Shown piece by piece: positions 45,701-54,954 of a DNA stretch of 64,000 bases. Under the pieces are notes generated by a model, which was given only the letters and a program-made list of their open reading frames with translations, was not told the origin of the DNA and ran no database searches. The position numbers and the translations under genes were made by a program. Position 1 is the first letter of the stretch. Each line of letters begins with the position of its first letter. The DNA comes from Clostridia bacterium (GTDB lineage: Bacteria > Bacillota > Clostridia > Oscillospirales > Acutalibacteraceae), in contig JAFYGK010000030.1 of the NCBI GenBank assembly GCA_017543285.1, positions 1 to 64,000 of the forward strand, in the 5' to 3' direction.

Positions 45701-47961
45701 TGACATCTGCTGAAATTGACGGCAATGAGCTCACGATCGTCGGAAACTTCAAGCTTCAGACCGAGCCGATCAATCCAACTACTGCAAATCCGCTCTGCGT
45801 TCTCAGCGGACTTAAGCTTACGCCGAACGATTCTGCGGCATGGGATGCCAATGAGCCCGATCAGTTGGATGTTACCCTCACCGGCACGCTCAATTACGAT
45901 ATTTACGCACATTTCCATGTGCTGAAGAGCCTGGCGCAGCAGGAGATGTATCAGGTCAACTATGGCCTGTTCCCGTATGATAACAGCGCAAACATCCCGC
46001 TGGACTACGGTGCTCATTTCAGCAGCGACTCCGATGAGCCTGTGGATTTCTCCGATCAATACCGCCTGAACCGCGAGTGCAAGGAGGGGTGGATCTACAG
46101 TCAGGGCAGCTGGTCCTACTATGAGGGCGGCGTTGCCCTTACCGGTCCTCAGTTCCTGCCGAGCTTTGAAGACGGTGAAGAAGGCTCTTTCTGGTACGAT
46201 CTCGGAGCGGCAGGCTCCTGTACCGGTAAACTGACGGGGATCTTTGAAAAGGACGGCAACCGTTATTACGCGCGCATGGGCCAGCTTGTGACAGGATGGC
46301 AGTCGGTTGTCGCGGATGACGGTGAATCATATTTCTACTATTTCGACAAAAAAACCGGCGTTATGTATACCGGTGTCCGTGCTGTGGACGGCCTGACTTA
46401 TACGTTTAATGATGACGGCCAGTTGATACGCGGCGCTTTCCGGACCAATTCCAGCGGCACAAAATACTTCGTCGCGGGACAGTCGTGGTTCAGACGCTTT
46501 GTCACCCTTGAGGAAGGGACCTACTGGATAGATGTGGACGGTTATGTAGCCTACGGCAATGCGTATACGGTTACGACCAGCAACAAAGATATAACGTGGT
46601 ACCATTTTGACGAGCAAACCGGTCTGATGACAGGATTGTGCAGCGGATTGTTCGACTATCGCGGCAAACTGTACTGGTGCGATGAAAACGGTAAGGTGTT
46701 TTATGGCGCCGTTCAGCTTGACGACGGCATAATCTTCACCGCGACCCGCGGACTTGTCTATACCAATACAAGCTGCTATATCAGCAGTACTACCGCTCAG
46801 AAAGGCTGCAATCTGGAAGTTGGCACCTATTGGTGCGGACCGGACGGATATATCCAAAAGGACGGATTCGCGACAATCAACGGAAGCACCTATTATTTCG
46901 ACAATTACAGCCACGTCAAAGGTTTTACAAAAATCGGAGATGATTATTATCTGTTCAATGCCGGCAGCGGCAAGATGGCTCAGGACGCAATGATGTGGGT
47001 CAACGCAAACAGCTACGGCGTCGAAACAGGTATGCATTATTTCGATGAATCCGGCAAAATGTTCGTCCCTGATCTGGAAAACGGCGTAAAAGCTATCATT
47101 AACGAGGATGGCGAACTCTATTTTACAGTCGACGGGGTTAAGATGACCAACGGTCTTTATGAGCTCGACGGCGAATACTATTATGCCCAGCCCAACGGCC
47201 AGCTCGTAACAGGCAAGGCATTCTGGGTGGCTCAGAAGAATAATCTGATTCCCGAGAAGGGCGATTGGCATTACTTCGATGCGGACGGTAAAATGCTCCA
47301 GACCGGATTTGTGAACACAACTACCGGGCTTACATATTATTACGACAGCAATGTTCTGGCTCTGGGCTTCACAAAAATCGGCGAAGACTACTATTTCTTC
47401 AATGCCGCCAACGGCAATATGTACAAGGATACCACTCTTTGGGTCACCTCCAATTCTTATGGAGTCGCGCCCGGTTACTATTACTTTGCCGCCGACGGAA
47501 AGCTGTTTGTGCCGGATACGGTCAACGGTAAAAAGGCTGTCGTTAATGTAAACGGAACCCTTTACTTTACAATTGACGGGGTACGAATGTCTGACGGCCT
47601 GAACGAGCTTGACGGAGATCTCTACTATGCGCAAACCAATTGCCAATTAGCCGTCAACAAGACCGTCCTGGTCAGCCAGAAGAAGGGCCTGCTCCCCGAC
47701 AAGGGAAGCTACTACGCTTTTGGCGCCGACGGTAAGCTCATCAAGACCGGTTTCGTTGAAGCGCCCAACAATCTGAAGTATTATTATGATAATACGGTTC
47801 TGGCTCTGGGCTTCACAAAGATCGGCGAGGATTATTACTTCTTCAATGCCGCCAACGGCAATATGTACAGGAATACCAGGCTTTGGGTAGGCACAAACGC
47901 ACTCGGTGTGAAACCCGGCTACTACAACTTCGGAACCGACGGAAAAATGACAGTCGAATAG
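42727..47961 (+). CDS. Giant secreted phosphodiester glycosidase with wall-binding repeats
   Basis: This 1744-residue protein has a signal peptide (about 1-29). An unrecognised N-terminal region (about 80-360) is followed by a phosphodiester glycosidase (NAGPA/DUF2233) domain (about 371-621) with the hallmark NLDGGGSS (579-586). Then come an Ig-like bacterial domain (about 630-710), further beta domains and about 620 residues of choline/glucan-binding-type repeats (1117-1744). NAGPA domains hydrolyse sugar-1-phosphodiester bonds, so the enzyme could trim phosphodiester-linked sugars on surface glycans. GAAAGGAA precedes the ATG at 42727; the frame upstream is not coding. Confidence 0.87.
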   Translation: MKKSFGIKLLSLLLTLSMLIGCCSVAVFAENVDETAAFRGSVESEGIGPEPGANVAAYGTQKRADDPDVPSNDDGPEITSYSDFMSSLLSLENYAAAYSLEHVEEEPVALVINYIRTGVEKYNSGTWNTFCGEENTAFVSYVAGQDSANGTNSSALRNLGNFTIPNGDEVEFSHMFGCMDMAYHTGNQATADLGSWAGDICDLVQLSQNFGVSGTVEQMAEQIRTDNENLFLYDNPHAHSFGLKDFYGDLDAFYILKCIGDGKTISSIMRSYFTENLNDSFRCAYFLENRLGGVKTKSDIRNAVFEIYTGNEGIYTLEGTYLPEGVNSDIRKACCFAFADHLYLTALDRLDNPYYTTFSNEKSNLAPGVTQEIKMAISADNKQMVYYLATADVARDDVSIFANYGDNDGSVWKMARVSDQVAAAQAKHSNPDDEANYIPNYNAVASVNADFYNMSNGAVTGTLIMEGVEYHSLTSSNFFGVLDDGTPVIGGRTEWNQYHDRLREAVGASIWLVKDGKIAVTATSNYYNQRASRTAVGITYDGRVVLMVLDGRQEPFSCGGSSIEIAQIMLDAGCVKAINLDGGGSSTYVAKLEGSDTCSVVNRPSDGYERSVSSSLLVVSTAKPSNVFDHAVVSADYDYLTVGSELSIRASGVTATGGAIDLPEDSFLQVSDNSIGTISGDTFTASALGDVQVQVVSADGDVLGSKTLHVVEPTVLKFSKESLNAVYGEPEALPLEATFEGKNVKINPNDVIFGYLKVSLESIGNVEGGAINTTRTQLVMDYPEAGSMTDFSFTANEDGGLRTLTIGAVLTSKFDEFQAVIAEESMRVYQEALQNGFTVQEAQLQSEAAAISKGLDTAAKIKLYLYSGDEANFDFDQETGTDGMLLHWRRDVSNARYQREINMYYQLDPSEPMTTNYTFAVDMSKMPIPQKLTGLLYMLPGGDQEGRTAWSFLLQLAERISPLTTVTVKLQIPEGFDVDYSDLKLVNEYFDLTSAEIDGNELTIVGNFKLQTEPINPTTANPLCVLSGLKLTPNDSAAWDANEPDQLDVTLTGTLNYDIYAHFHVLKSLAQQEMYQVNYGLFPYDNSANIPLDYGAHFSSDSDEPVDFSDQYRLNRECKEGWIYSQGSWSYYEGGVALTGPQFLPSFEDGEEGSFWYDLGAAGSCTGKLTGIFEKDGNRYYARMGQLVTGWQSVVADDGESYFYYFDKKTGVMYTGVRAVDGLTYTFNDDGQLIRGAFRTNSSGTKYFVAGQSWFRRFVTLEEGTYWIDVDGYVAYGNAYTVTTSNKDITWYHFDEQTGLMTGLCSGLFDYRGKLYWCDENGKVFYGAVQLDDGIIFTATRGLVYTNTSCYISSTTAQKGCNLEVGTYWCGPDGYIQKDGFATINGSTYYFDNYSHVKGFTKIGDDYYLFNAGSGKMAQDAMMWVNANSYGVETGMHYFDESGKMFVPDLENGVKAIINEDGELYFTVDGVKMTNGLYELDGEYYYAQPNGQLVTGKAFWVAQKNNLIPEKGDWHYFDADGKMLQTGFVNTTTGLTYYYDSNVLALGFTKIGEDYYFFNAANGNMYKDTTLWVTSNSYGVAPGYYYFAADGKLFVPDTVNGKKAVVNVNGTLYFTIDGVRMSDGLNELDGDLYYAQTNCQLAVNKTVLVSQKKGLLPDKGSYYAFGADGKLIKTGFVEAPNNLKYYYDNTVLALGFTKIGEDYYFFNAANGNMYRNTRLWVGTNALGVKPGYYNFGTDGKMTVE

Positions 47962-47979
47962 ATCTGCCTTCAGTGCTGA

Positions 47980-48014
47980 ATATGGGGCTTTATTGGAACG
48001 GTAAAGCCCCATAT
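47980..48014 (+). terminator. Strong hairpin splitting the exopolysaccharide operon
   Basis: A perfect 13-bp stem, ATATGGGGCTTTA (47980-47992) with its complement (48002-48014), on a 9-base loop. The following CAGTTCTTTCTTGTTT is only moderately T-rich. It could partly terminate transcription or stabilise the 3' end of the upstream mRNA. Confidence 0.6.
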
Positions 48015-48035
48015 CAGTTCTTTCTTGTTTAAGCT

Positions 48036-48854
48036 ATGAATATAGAGACCCTAATCGTAACAGTGAATCAAACCGATCACTCGTTGGTCAAAAAAATGAA
48101 CGTGCAGACAGATGCGATTGTCGGCAACCAGGGAAGCACAACATCCACACAAGAGTTTTATATGGATGGCAATCGCATCCTGCATATTAATACAACCGAT
48201 CGCGGCGTCGGGAAGAACAGAAACCTTGTCCTGCGTCATGCGCGCGGGGAAATCTGTGTATTTGCAGATGACGATATGCGATTTGTGGACGGATATCCTC
48301 AAATCGTGGAAGAGGCTGCACGTCTGCGTCCTGATGCGGACATTCTTATTTTTAATTTGATAGAAAAGCATCCGGTTCGTTATGTTATCAAAAAAATAAC
48401 GCGGATCACTTGGAGGAACTATGCCCGTTACGGAGCCGCGAGACTTGCCGTCTATCCCGAAAAGATAGCAGCGGCAGGTATTTCCTTTACCTCGATGTTC
48501 GGAGGCGGCTGCAAATACGGATCGGGAGAAGACACGATATTCCTCAAGGAGTGCCTGGATAAGGGACTGAAGCTGTATGCATTCCCTTTTGCCTTGGCTG
48601 AAATTGATCAGGATGCTGAATCAACCTGGTTTTGCGGGTACAATAAAAAATTCTTTTTTGACAAAGGCGCGTTTTATTGTGCCGTCGCTCCGAAATTGAA
48701 ATGGATATACAGCATTCGGTATTTATTGAAATACCGCTATAAGTACGCCAAAGAGTGCGGTGTCAGAGCTGCCTTTGAGTATATGTCGGAAGGAATAAGA
48801 TCGTTCGACCGGGAGGAGTTTGAAAATGAGCGCAGAGCGGGGAGACAGCAATAA
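48036..48854 (+). CDS. GT2-type glycosyltransferase
   Basis: This 272-residue cytoplasmic protein has a GT-A-like N-terminal half, with ETLIVTVNQ as the first strand and FADDDM (77-82) as the metal-binding DxD. The first 50 residues are shorter and more divergent than in classical GT2 enzymes. No Shine-Dalgarno is visible before the ATG, so initiation may be weak. It overlaps the pyruvyltransferase gene by 29 bases. The sugar donor cannot be deduced. Confidence 0.78.
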   Translation: MNIETLIVTVNQTDHSLVKKMNVQTDAIVGNQGSTTSTQEFYMDGNRILHINTTDRGVGKNRNLVLRHARGEICVFADDDMRFVDGYPQIVEEAARLRPDADILIFNLIEKHPVRYVIKKITRITWRNYARYGAARLAVYPEKIAAAGISFTSMFGGGCKYGSGEDTIFLKECLDKGLKLYAFPFALAEIDQDAESTWFCGYNKKFFFDKGAFYCAVAPKLKWIYSIRYLLKYRYKYAKECGVRAAFEYMSEGIRSFDREEFENERRAGRQQ

Positions 48855-49950
48855 TCCGGTTGGCATTCTTACCTTCCCGCGTTCGGTCAGTTACGGCGCG
48901 GTTCTTCAGATGTATGCCCTGTATCACACGGTTGAATCATTGGGATATAACGCGGAAATCATTAATTATTTCAATGAGTACATGGCAAAAGAACGGCATT
49001 TGTTGTCAAAACAGGGACAGAGCCCCGCAAAGGCCGCGGCAAGGCGGATAATACGCCGGACTGTACATTTAAGGATGTACAAAGGGTTCAAAACCTTTGA
49101 AAAGTGCATGAAACATTTCCCTGACAAACCGCTGAGAACAAGCAGCGCGTTAAGGGGCCTTTCAAATCGCTACGGATATGTGATCTGCGGAAGCGACCAG
49201 GTATGGAACCCGGACATTACCGGATCTGACGCCGGCTTTTTTCTTGATTTTTGCGGCGAGGACACCCGACGTATTTCTTATGCCCCGAGCTTTGGAACAA
49301 CTGCTTTTACAAAGGAGTTTGATGAGATAATCGCAAAGGAGCTAAGGAAATTTTCCGCCCTGTCCGTTAGGGAAAAGCAGGGCCAGGAAAAGGTCAGAGA
49401 GCTGACCGGCCGAATACCTGAGCTTGTTTTGGACCCGACCTTTCTCCTTTCTGCGGACGATTGGAGCAAACTTGCGTCGCCGATGAACGTCTGTTCGCCG
49501 TATATTCTTTATTATCCGGTAATAAGAAACGATAAAACAAAACGCTTCTGCCAAAGTCTTTCCGAAAAAAAGGGACTTGATATATTGATGATTGGCGGGA
49601 GTTTTATTTCCGCGAACAAGCGTCACGACCACGGTATGCGTCATATTCACGATATAGATCCGCGTCAGTGGCTGTATCTTTTCCTGAATGCCGAGTATAT
49701 CGTTACCGATTCTTTCCACGGGCTTGCTTTTTCCGTTATTTTTCGGAAAAAAGTCTTTCCGGCTTTGGTTTCGAATACGAATTCCCGCTTGGAGCATCTT
49801 ATATCTATGCTTGGCCTGGAGGGACAGGTCATTCGCGACGGCGGAACGATTTCCGATCCGGATTATACTATCGCAGACCGGCTTCTTCCGAAGATGCAGG
49901 AGCACTCTGTTGAGTTTCTTAAGAAAGCGCTGAATACAGACGTAATTTAA
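48826..49950 (+). CDS. Polysaccharide pyruvyl transferase family protein
   Basis: This 374-residue protein of the PS_pyruv_trans family has the characteristic N-terminal SYGAVLQMYALYHTVE, a central GSDQVWNPDIT and a later TDSFHGLAFSVIF. It would add ketal-pyruvate from PEP to sugar residues, making the polymer acidic. The ATG at 48826 lies 7 bases after GGAGGAG; the upstream in-frame TTG at 48820 is too near it. Confidence 0.9.
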   Translation: MSAERGDSNNPVGILTFPRSVSYGAVLQMYALYHTVESLGYNAEIINYFNEYMAKERHLLSKQGQSPAKAAARRIIRRTVHLRMYKGFKTFEKCMKHFPDKPLRTSSALRGLSNRYGYVICGSDQVWNPDITGSDAGFFLDFCGEDTRRISYAPSFGTTAFTKEFDEIIAKELRKFSALSVREKQGQEKVRELTGRIPELVLDPTFLLSADDWSKLASPMNVCSPYILYYPVIRNDKTKRFCQSLSEKKGLDILMIGGSFISANKRHDHGMRHIHDIDPRQWLYLFLNAEYIVTDSFHGLAFSVIFRKKVFPALVSNTNSRLEHLISMLGLEGQVIRDGGTISDPDYTIADRLLPKMQEHSVEFLKKALNTDVI

Positions 49951-49962
49951 AAATAGAGTTTC

Positions 49963-51495
49963 ATGAAAACGACAAGAAGTTCCAGAGCAAAACTGAATAG
50001 TATCACTACATTAGCCAATCAGATTATTACAACCGTTACCGGCCTGATTATTCCCCGGATGATGCTGGGAGCTTTCGGTTCGGCGCTATATGGAGCAACA
50101 ACCTCGATCGCTCAATTTCTTTCATATATTTCTCTGCTGGAGAGCGGCGTCGGCCGGGCGGCAAGAGCCGCTCTGTATAAACCGCTGGCCGATCGTGATT
50201 CTGAAAAGGTCAGCAAGGTCTATTTTGCTATTGTCCGATTTTTCCGATATGTTGCAATCATATTCTGCGTCTATACGATTCTTCTGGCATTCAGTTATTA
50301 TGATATTGCCAACGTTCGCGAAATAAGCAGAGAATATGTAATTTTCCTTGTAATTGCGATCAGCCTTTCGACTCTGATCGAATATCTTTGCGGCATATCC
50401 AATATGACGCTGATCAATGCCGACCAGAGAAAGTATATTACCAATTCGGCGATCATAGTCACGCGCATTCTGAATACCGTGCTGATCCTGGTCCTGATAA
50501 ATCTTGGGAGCGGCATCATTACCGTCAAGCTCGGAAGCAGCCTGATCATTATTCTTCGTCCGTTATTCCTTTCCTGGTACGTAAAAAAACATTATACGCT
50601 TAGAAAAACATCTCGCGTAAAGACAGGCCGCAGAGATGACGCTCTCCCTCAAAAATGGACGGGAATGTCGCAGCACATCGCTTATTTTGTTCACTCAAAC
50701 ACAGACGTTGTACTGCTGACCGTATTCTCCGACTTGCGATTGGTTGCAGTATACGCCATATACAGTCTGGTCACGATCAGCATAAGAAATATCGTCTTTT
50801 CTCTGGCGGGCGGCCTGGAAGCGGAGTTAGGGGATATGTACGCCAAAGGGGAACAGGAGACGCTGACCCGCAAGTATAAACAATACCAGTTCATAATGAG
50901 CTTCAGTTCTGTTCTGCTGTTCGGTGTGACGGCACTCATGATACTTCCGTTCGTACTGCTGTACACCTCCGGGATCACGGATGTTAACTATTTTCAACCG
51001 GCCTTTGCACTCCTGCTGATTCTGGGCGAGGTACTAAACTGTCTTGCACTCCCGTGCAGCACCCTTCCGGTGTCCTGCAATCAGCTTAAAAAAACGCGCT
51101 GGGGCGCATATGGCGAAGCGGTAATCAACATTGTGTTTTCCTGTGCCCTGATCTGGTGGAATCCGCTGCTGAGCGTTGCGATCGGTACCCTTACAGCAGA
51201 GGTGTTCAAGCTCTTTTATTACAGCGTATATGCTTCAAAGAGAATAATAAAAAACTCAGTCTTCAGGCAATTGCTGCGGCACACTTTGGTATTTGCAGCA
51301 GTATTGTTGTTCGGCTTTTCTGGAATTTTTCTCTTTCCGCTCCTGCGCGTTCAAAACTATTTTATCTGGATACTTTACGCAATACCCGCAACCGTCATTG
51401 CTCTGGGCATTTCGCTTGCGATAATGAGAATATGCTACGGGGACGAACTGAAGATAACGTTGAAACGGACAATAGCTTTATTCCGGCGCGCATGA
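49963..51495 (+). CDS. Polysaccharide flippase, Wzx-type (MATE/MOP superfamily)
   Basis: This 510-residue membrane protein has about 12-14 helices and an N-terminal positively charged start followed by LANQIITTVTGLIIPRMML, typical of PST/oligosaccharide flippases. It should carry lipid-linked repeat units across the membrane for the Wzy-type polymerase encoded two genes later. Confidence 0.9.
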   Translation: MKTTRSSRAKLNSITTLANQIITTVTGLIIPRMMLGAFGSALYGATTSIAQFLSYISLLESGVGRAARAALYKPLADRDSEKVSKVYFAIVRFFRYVAIIFCVYTILLAFSYYDIANVREISREYVIFLVIAISLSTLIEYLCGISNMTLINADQRKYITNSAIIVTRILNTVLILVLINLGSGIITVKLGSSLIIILRPLFLSWYVKKHYTLRKTSRVKTGRRDDALPQKWTGMSQHIAYFVHSNTDVVLLTVFSDLRLVAVYAIYSLVTISIRNIVFSLAGGLEAELGDMYAKGEQETLTRKYKQYQFIMSFSSVLLFGVTALMILPFVLLYTSGITDVNYFQPAFALLLILGEVLNCLALPCSTLPVSCNQLKKTRWGAYGEAVINIVFSCALIWWNPLLSVAIGTLTAEVFKLFYYSVYASKRIIKNSVFRQLLRHTLVFAAVLLFGFSGIFLFPLLRVQNYFIWILYAIPATVIALGISLAIMRICYGDELKITLKRTIALFRRA

Positions 51496-51536
51496 TGAAC
51501 TTTATCAGCTAGACAGCGCACAAACGAATTGATAAT

Positions 51537-52709
51537 ATGAAAAGGATACTGATCGTAAACAACAATCTTCATATCGGCGGCGTCCAGAGGGCGCTGATCA
51601 ATCTGCTCGGGCAGATCTCGAACGATTATGAAGTGACGCTTTTATTGTTCTATTCGGACCATGATTCGATAAAAAACGTGCCAAAAGGAGTTAAGATTGT
51701 CGCTCCATGTAAAGCGCTCAAATACTGGGGAATGTCAAAAAATGACGCCGTCAGCGTAAAAAGCAGGCTATGCAGGGGCTTTTGGGCTGCAATAACACGT
51801 TTATTCGGGCGCGGCTTTGCTTTCAGGATGGCAGCGTTGTTCCAGCATAAACTGTGCGGTTATGATGCGGCCGTATCATATCTTCACAGCGGAAACCGGC
51901 GTGTGTTTTACGGCGGCTGCAGCGAATTTGTTATTCATTGCACACAGGCAAGGAAAAAGATTGCCTTCCTCCACTGCGACTACGGCAAAATAAATGCTGC
52001 GTCGGCATACAATGCCGGCATATATAAACAGTTTGACGCGATCGCTGCCTGCTCCGAAGGATGCAGGGATGCTTTTTTGCGCGTTTTTCCGCAGTTTGCA
52101 AACAATACTTCCGTGGTTTATAACTGCCATGATTATGACCGTATTTACAGATTATCACACAGCTATCCAGTTATCCTTCCGAATGCGGGACTGCACATTC
52201 TGACTGTTGCCCGGTTCGGAAAAGAAAAAGGTATCCCTCGTGCAATTATGGCATTTGCGTCGCTTGGGGAAAAGAACCGGGATGTTGTTTATCATATCAT
52301 CGGCGACGGGGCTCAGTTTCCCGAATCGGCGTCTTTGATTTCTGAGCTTGGCCTGACCGAAAAGGTAATATTGCACCGGGAGATGAAAAACCCCTATGGC
52401 TATATGCGTGCGTGCGATCTGCTTTTGATCCCGTCATTTTCCGAAGCCGCTCCGCTGGTGATAGGGGAGGCTGCCTGCCTTGGGACGCCCGTGCTGTCAA
52501 CAATGACCTCATCAGCGGATGAGATGATAACGCGGACGGGATTCGGCTGGGTGTGTGAAAACTCTCCTGACGGGATTAAAGCCGGCCTGGAGCGCCTGAT
52601 AGATAATCCTGAGATGATTCGCGAAAAAAATAAAGAATTACAAACCGGAAGGTTTGACAATGAATATGCAATAAGACAGTTTTCTGATCTTATAAACGAG
52701 GTAACATGA
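51537..52709 (+). CDS. GT4-family glycosyltransferase (GT-B fold)
   Basis: This 390-residue protein has an N-terminal IGGVQRALINLL donor/acceptor loop, a mid-protein ARFGKEKG motif and the retaining GT4 signature FSEAAPLVIGEA (E-x7-E). The Shine-Dalgarno is weak. It overlaps the polymerase gene by 4 bases (ATGA). Confidence 0.92.
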   Translation: MKRILIVNNNLHIGGVQRALINLLGQISNDYEVTLLLFYSDHDSIKNVPKGVKIVAPCKALKYWGMSKNDAVSVKSRLCRGFWAAITRLFGRGFAFRMAALFQHKLCGYDAAVSYLHSGNRRVFYGGCSEFVIHCTQARKKIAFLHCDYGKINAASAYNAGIYKQFDAIAACSEGCRDAFLRVFPQFANNTSVVYNCHDYDRIYRLSHSYPVILPNAGLHILTVARFGKEKGIPRAIMAFASLGEKNRDVVYHIIGDGAQFPESASLISELGLTEKVILHREMKNPYGYMRACDLLLIPSFSEAAPLVIGEAACLGTPVLSTMTSSADEMITRTGFGWVCENSPDGIKAGLERLIDNPEMIREKNKELQTGRFDNEYAIRQFSDLINEVT

Positions 52710-54085
52710 GAAATACTCCAAGCATTAATACATATTCTTCCAAAACAACTGCAATCATGATGGCTGTATGTTTGGCCATGGCCGCAGTGATTTGCTTTGG
52801 CCAGATTCAGGGCAGCACAATGCTTTTGATTGTGATTATGGCACTGTTTCTGCTTGTTATTGCTCTGGCGTGTTATTTCAGACTGGCATTTGCGGTTTTG
52901 CTGTTTTTTCTGCCATGGAGCCCTCTTATCAAGGTCGGGCTTGGTCAAATCTCTTTTTATACGATCGCATTGTTGAGCGCCTGTCTTATTTATTGCTTTA
53001 TGCAGGGGTTCTCCCTGCGAATTTTTCAAATAGTTCTTCCGGCGGTGATAATATCACTGACGCTTATCGGCAAGGCGCTGCAGTCAAACTCCATTGCAAA
53101 CAACTACTTGTGTTTTGCCGCCCTGCTCGTATTCTTCCCGTGTTTGACAAGAGATGACAGCGGCAGTATTGATTTCTGGACGCTTACGGTATTTTTTTCC
53201 GTTGGCATCATTACCGCCGCTTTCACCGCGCAGCAGGTCGTTGTTTATTCAAATATAGCGAAATACATCACGGTCGAATCTTACCTTAAAATTACACGGC
53301 TTTCGGGATTTTACGGTGACCCGAACTTTTACGCCGCTCACATTACAGCATGTCTGGCGGGAGTTCAGCTTCTTCTTTGTTACGAGCGGGACAAAACCAA
53401 ACAGATCGTGTTGACCTTGCTGGCAGTGCTTCTTTTTTACTGCGGTCTGCTTTCTGCATCCAAGATGTTCATTTTTACTGCTGCTCTGCAGTTTTTGATC
53501 TGGATTCCCGCTTTGATGAAAAGTCAGGAGTACGGCAGCGGAAGATTACGGCTTATTGTCGGTTTGCTTTGCGCCGGAGCATTTATTCTGTCTTCGGAAG
53601 CATTCAGATCGCTGTTTCGGATTATTGACAACCGCTTTGTATACGCGTCTGACATTTCAGAGCTGACGACCGGCAGAACGGAATTGTGGAAAAGATATTT
53701 CTATGAATTAACACATAATCCGCTCCTGCTTTTGTTCGGCGAAGGCTTTTCTGCTGCTACCCTGAACAATAAGGCTTCGCATAACACGATCATACAGAGC
53801 TTCTTCCAATTCGGCATTACAGGAGTTCCGTTTATTGCCGCATGGATGTATTCCGAGCTGAGAAGCATTATTGAAAGACATATGCACATGAAGCCGAAAT
53901 GGGAGTATATTCTGTTGATTGTCGCCGGAGTTGCGTTTCCATGGATGAGTCTGGACATTATGTTCTTTGACGAATTCTTTCTTCTTCCGGCCTATGCCGT
54001 TTTCAGCGTTGTTTTTGTCTCCGGCAAATCAGGCAGATTTCGTTTGCCCGGAGAACGCGGATTAAATACAGTCGGAGCAAAATAA
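52706..54085 (+). CDS. O-antigen ligase/Wzy-like polymerase
   Basis: This 459-residue protein has about 11-12 hydrophobic helices and a large extracytoplasmic loop near 290-360 containing TTGRTELWKRY and FGEGFSAATLNNKASHNTI, the pattern of the Wzy_C/O-antigen ligase family. Such proteins join repeat units outside the membrane. It is translationally coupled to the preceding glycosyltransferase. Confidence 0.85.
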   Translation: MRNTPSINTYSSKTTAIMMAVCLAMAAVICFGQIQGSTMLLIVIMALFLLVIALACYFRLAFAVLLFFLPWSPLIKVGLGQISFYTIALLSACLIYCFMQGFSLRIFQIVLPAVIISLTLIGKALQSNSIANNYLCFAALLVFFPCLTRDDSGSIDFWTLTVFFSVGIITAAFTAQQVVVYSNIAKYITVESYLKITRLSGFYGDPNFYAAHITACLAGVQLLLCYERDKTKQIVLTLLAVLLFYCGLLSASKMFIFTAALQFLIWIPALMKSQEYGSGRLRLIVGLLCAGAFILSSEAFRSLFRIIDNRFVYASDISELTTGRTELWKRYFYELTHNPLLLLFGEGFSAATLNNKASHNTIIQSFFQFGITGVPFIAAWMYSELRSIIERHMHMKPKWEYILLIVAGVAFPWMSLDIMFFDEFFLLPAYAVFSVVFVSGKSGRFRLPGERGLNTVGAK

Positions 54086-54127
54086 CCCTCAGGAAAATTA
54101 CATTTTCAGATTGGATGGAGCCCATAA

Positions 54128-54889
54128 ATGTATGAGAATAACAATCCTTTAATATCTGTTGTAATGCCTAACTACAATGGCGGCAGCTTTTTGAAAGAGT
54201 CGATTCGGAGCGTGCTCGATCAGACGTACCATAATTTTGAATTCATTATTGTCGATGACGGATCTTCCGACAATTCCGTTGATATTATCAAACGATATGA
54301 AAAGGAAGATAAAAGGATACATCCGATCTTATGCGCTATGAATCAAGGTGTTTCCGCGGCGAGAAACAAAGGAATTGAAAAATCCCGCGGAGAATTTATT
54401 GCGCTCATAGATAATGACGACACATGGGAGCCGGAGAAGCTCGAGCGACAATTAGCCATAGCAATAAAAGATGTTGATATTGTTTACTGCTCATATGATT
54501 TCATTGATGAACACGGTGAAAAAATCAAAAAGCCGTTTATCGTCCCGCCGAAGGCAAACTTTCATTCCATGCTGACGTCGAGCGTTATCAGCAGCTCAAC
54601 GGCATTTATAAGGGCGGATATATTAGAGAAAAACCCGTTTTCCTCGGAATATTATCATGAGGATTATGTTTTGTGGATGAAACTGTTACGCAAAGGCGCG
54701 ACGGCGGAAGGCGAACGTACGGTTTTGATGCATTACAGACAGAGGCCCGGCTCAAAATCCCAGAACAAAGGGAATTCCGCCAAAGAGCGATGGAATACAT
54801 TCAGAAAAGCCCTGGGCCTGAATTTAATCAGCAGCATATGGTATTTCCTGTGTTATTCCGTAAAGGGCGTTATTAAGTATTACTTTTGA
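54128..54889 (+). CDS. GT2 glycosyltransferase
   Basis: This 253-residue GT-A enzyme has LISVVMPNYNGG at the start, the nucleotide-binding VDDGSSDNS (42-50) and the metal site DNDDTWEPEKL. It is a classical inverting GT2, probably adding one sugar of the repeat unit from the cytoplasmic side. GGATGGAG precedes the ATG. Confidence 0.94.
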   Translation: MYENNNPLISVVMPNYNGGSFLKESIRSVLDQTYHNFEFIIVDDGSSDNSVDIIKRYEKEDKRIHPILCAMNQGVSAARNKGIEKSRGEFIALIDNDDTWEPEKLERQLAIAIKDVDIVYCSYDFIDEHGEKIKKPFIVPPKANFHSMLTSSVISSSTAFIRADILEKNPFSSEYYHEDYVLWMKLLRKGATAEGERTVLMHYRQRPGSKSQNKGNSAKERWNTFRKALGLNLISSIWYFLCYSVKGVIKYYF

Positions 54890-54954
54890 TTATATGATTA
54901 TAAACAGTTTATTAAAAAGGCAGATCGTGCATCGGCAGATGAGGGGATTATAAT

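Noticed and set aside
38309..48000. CRISPR array
   Set aside because: The repeats here are coding, 207-225 bases long and in frame with protein modules. No short direct repeats with unique spacers are seen anywhere in the window.
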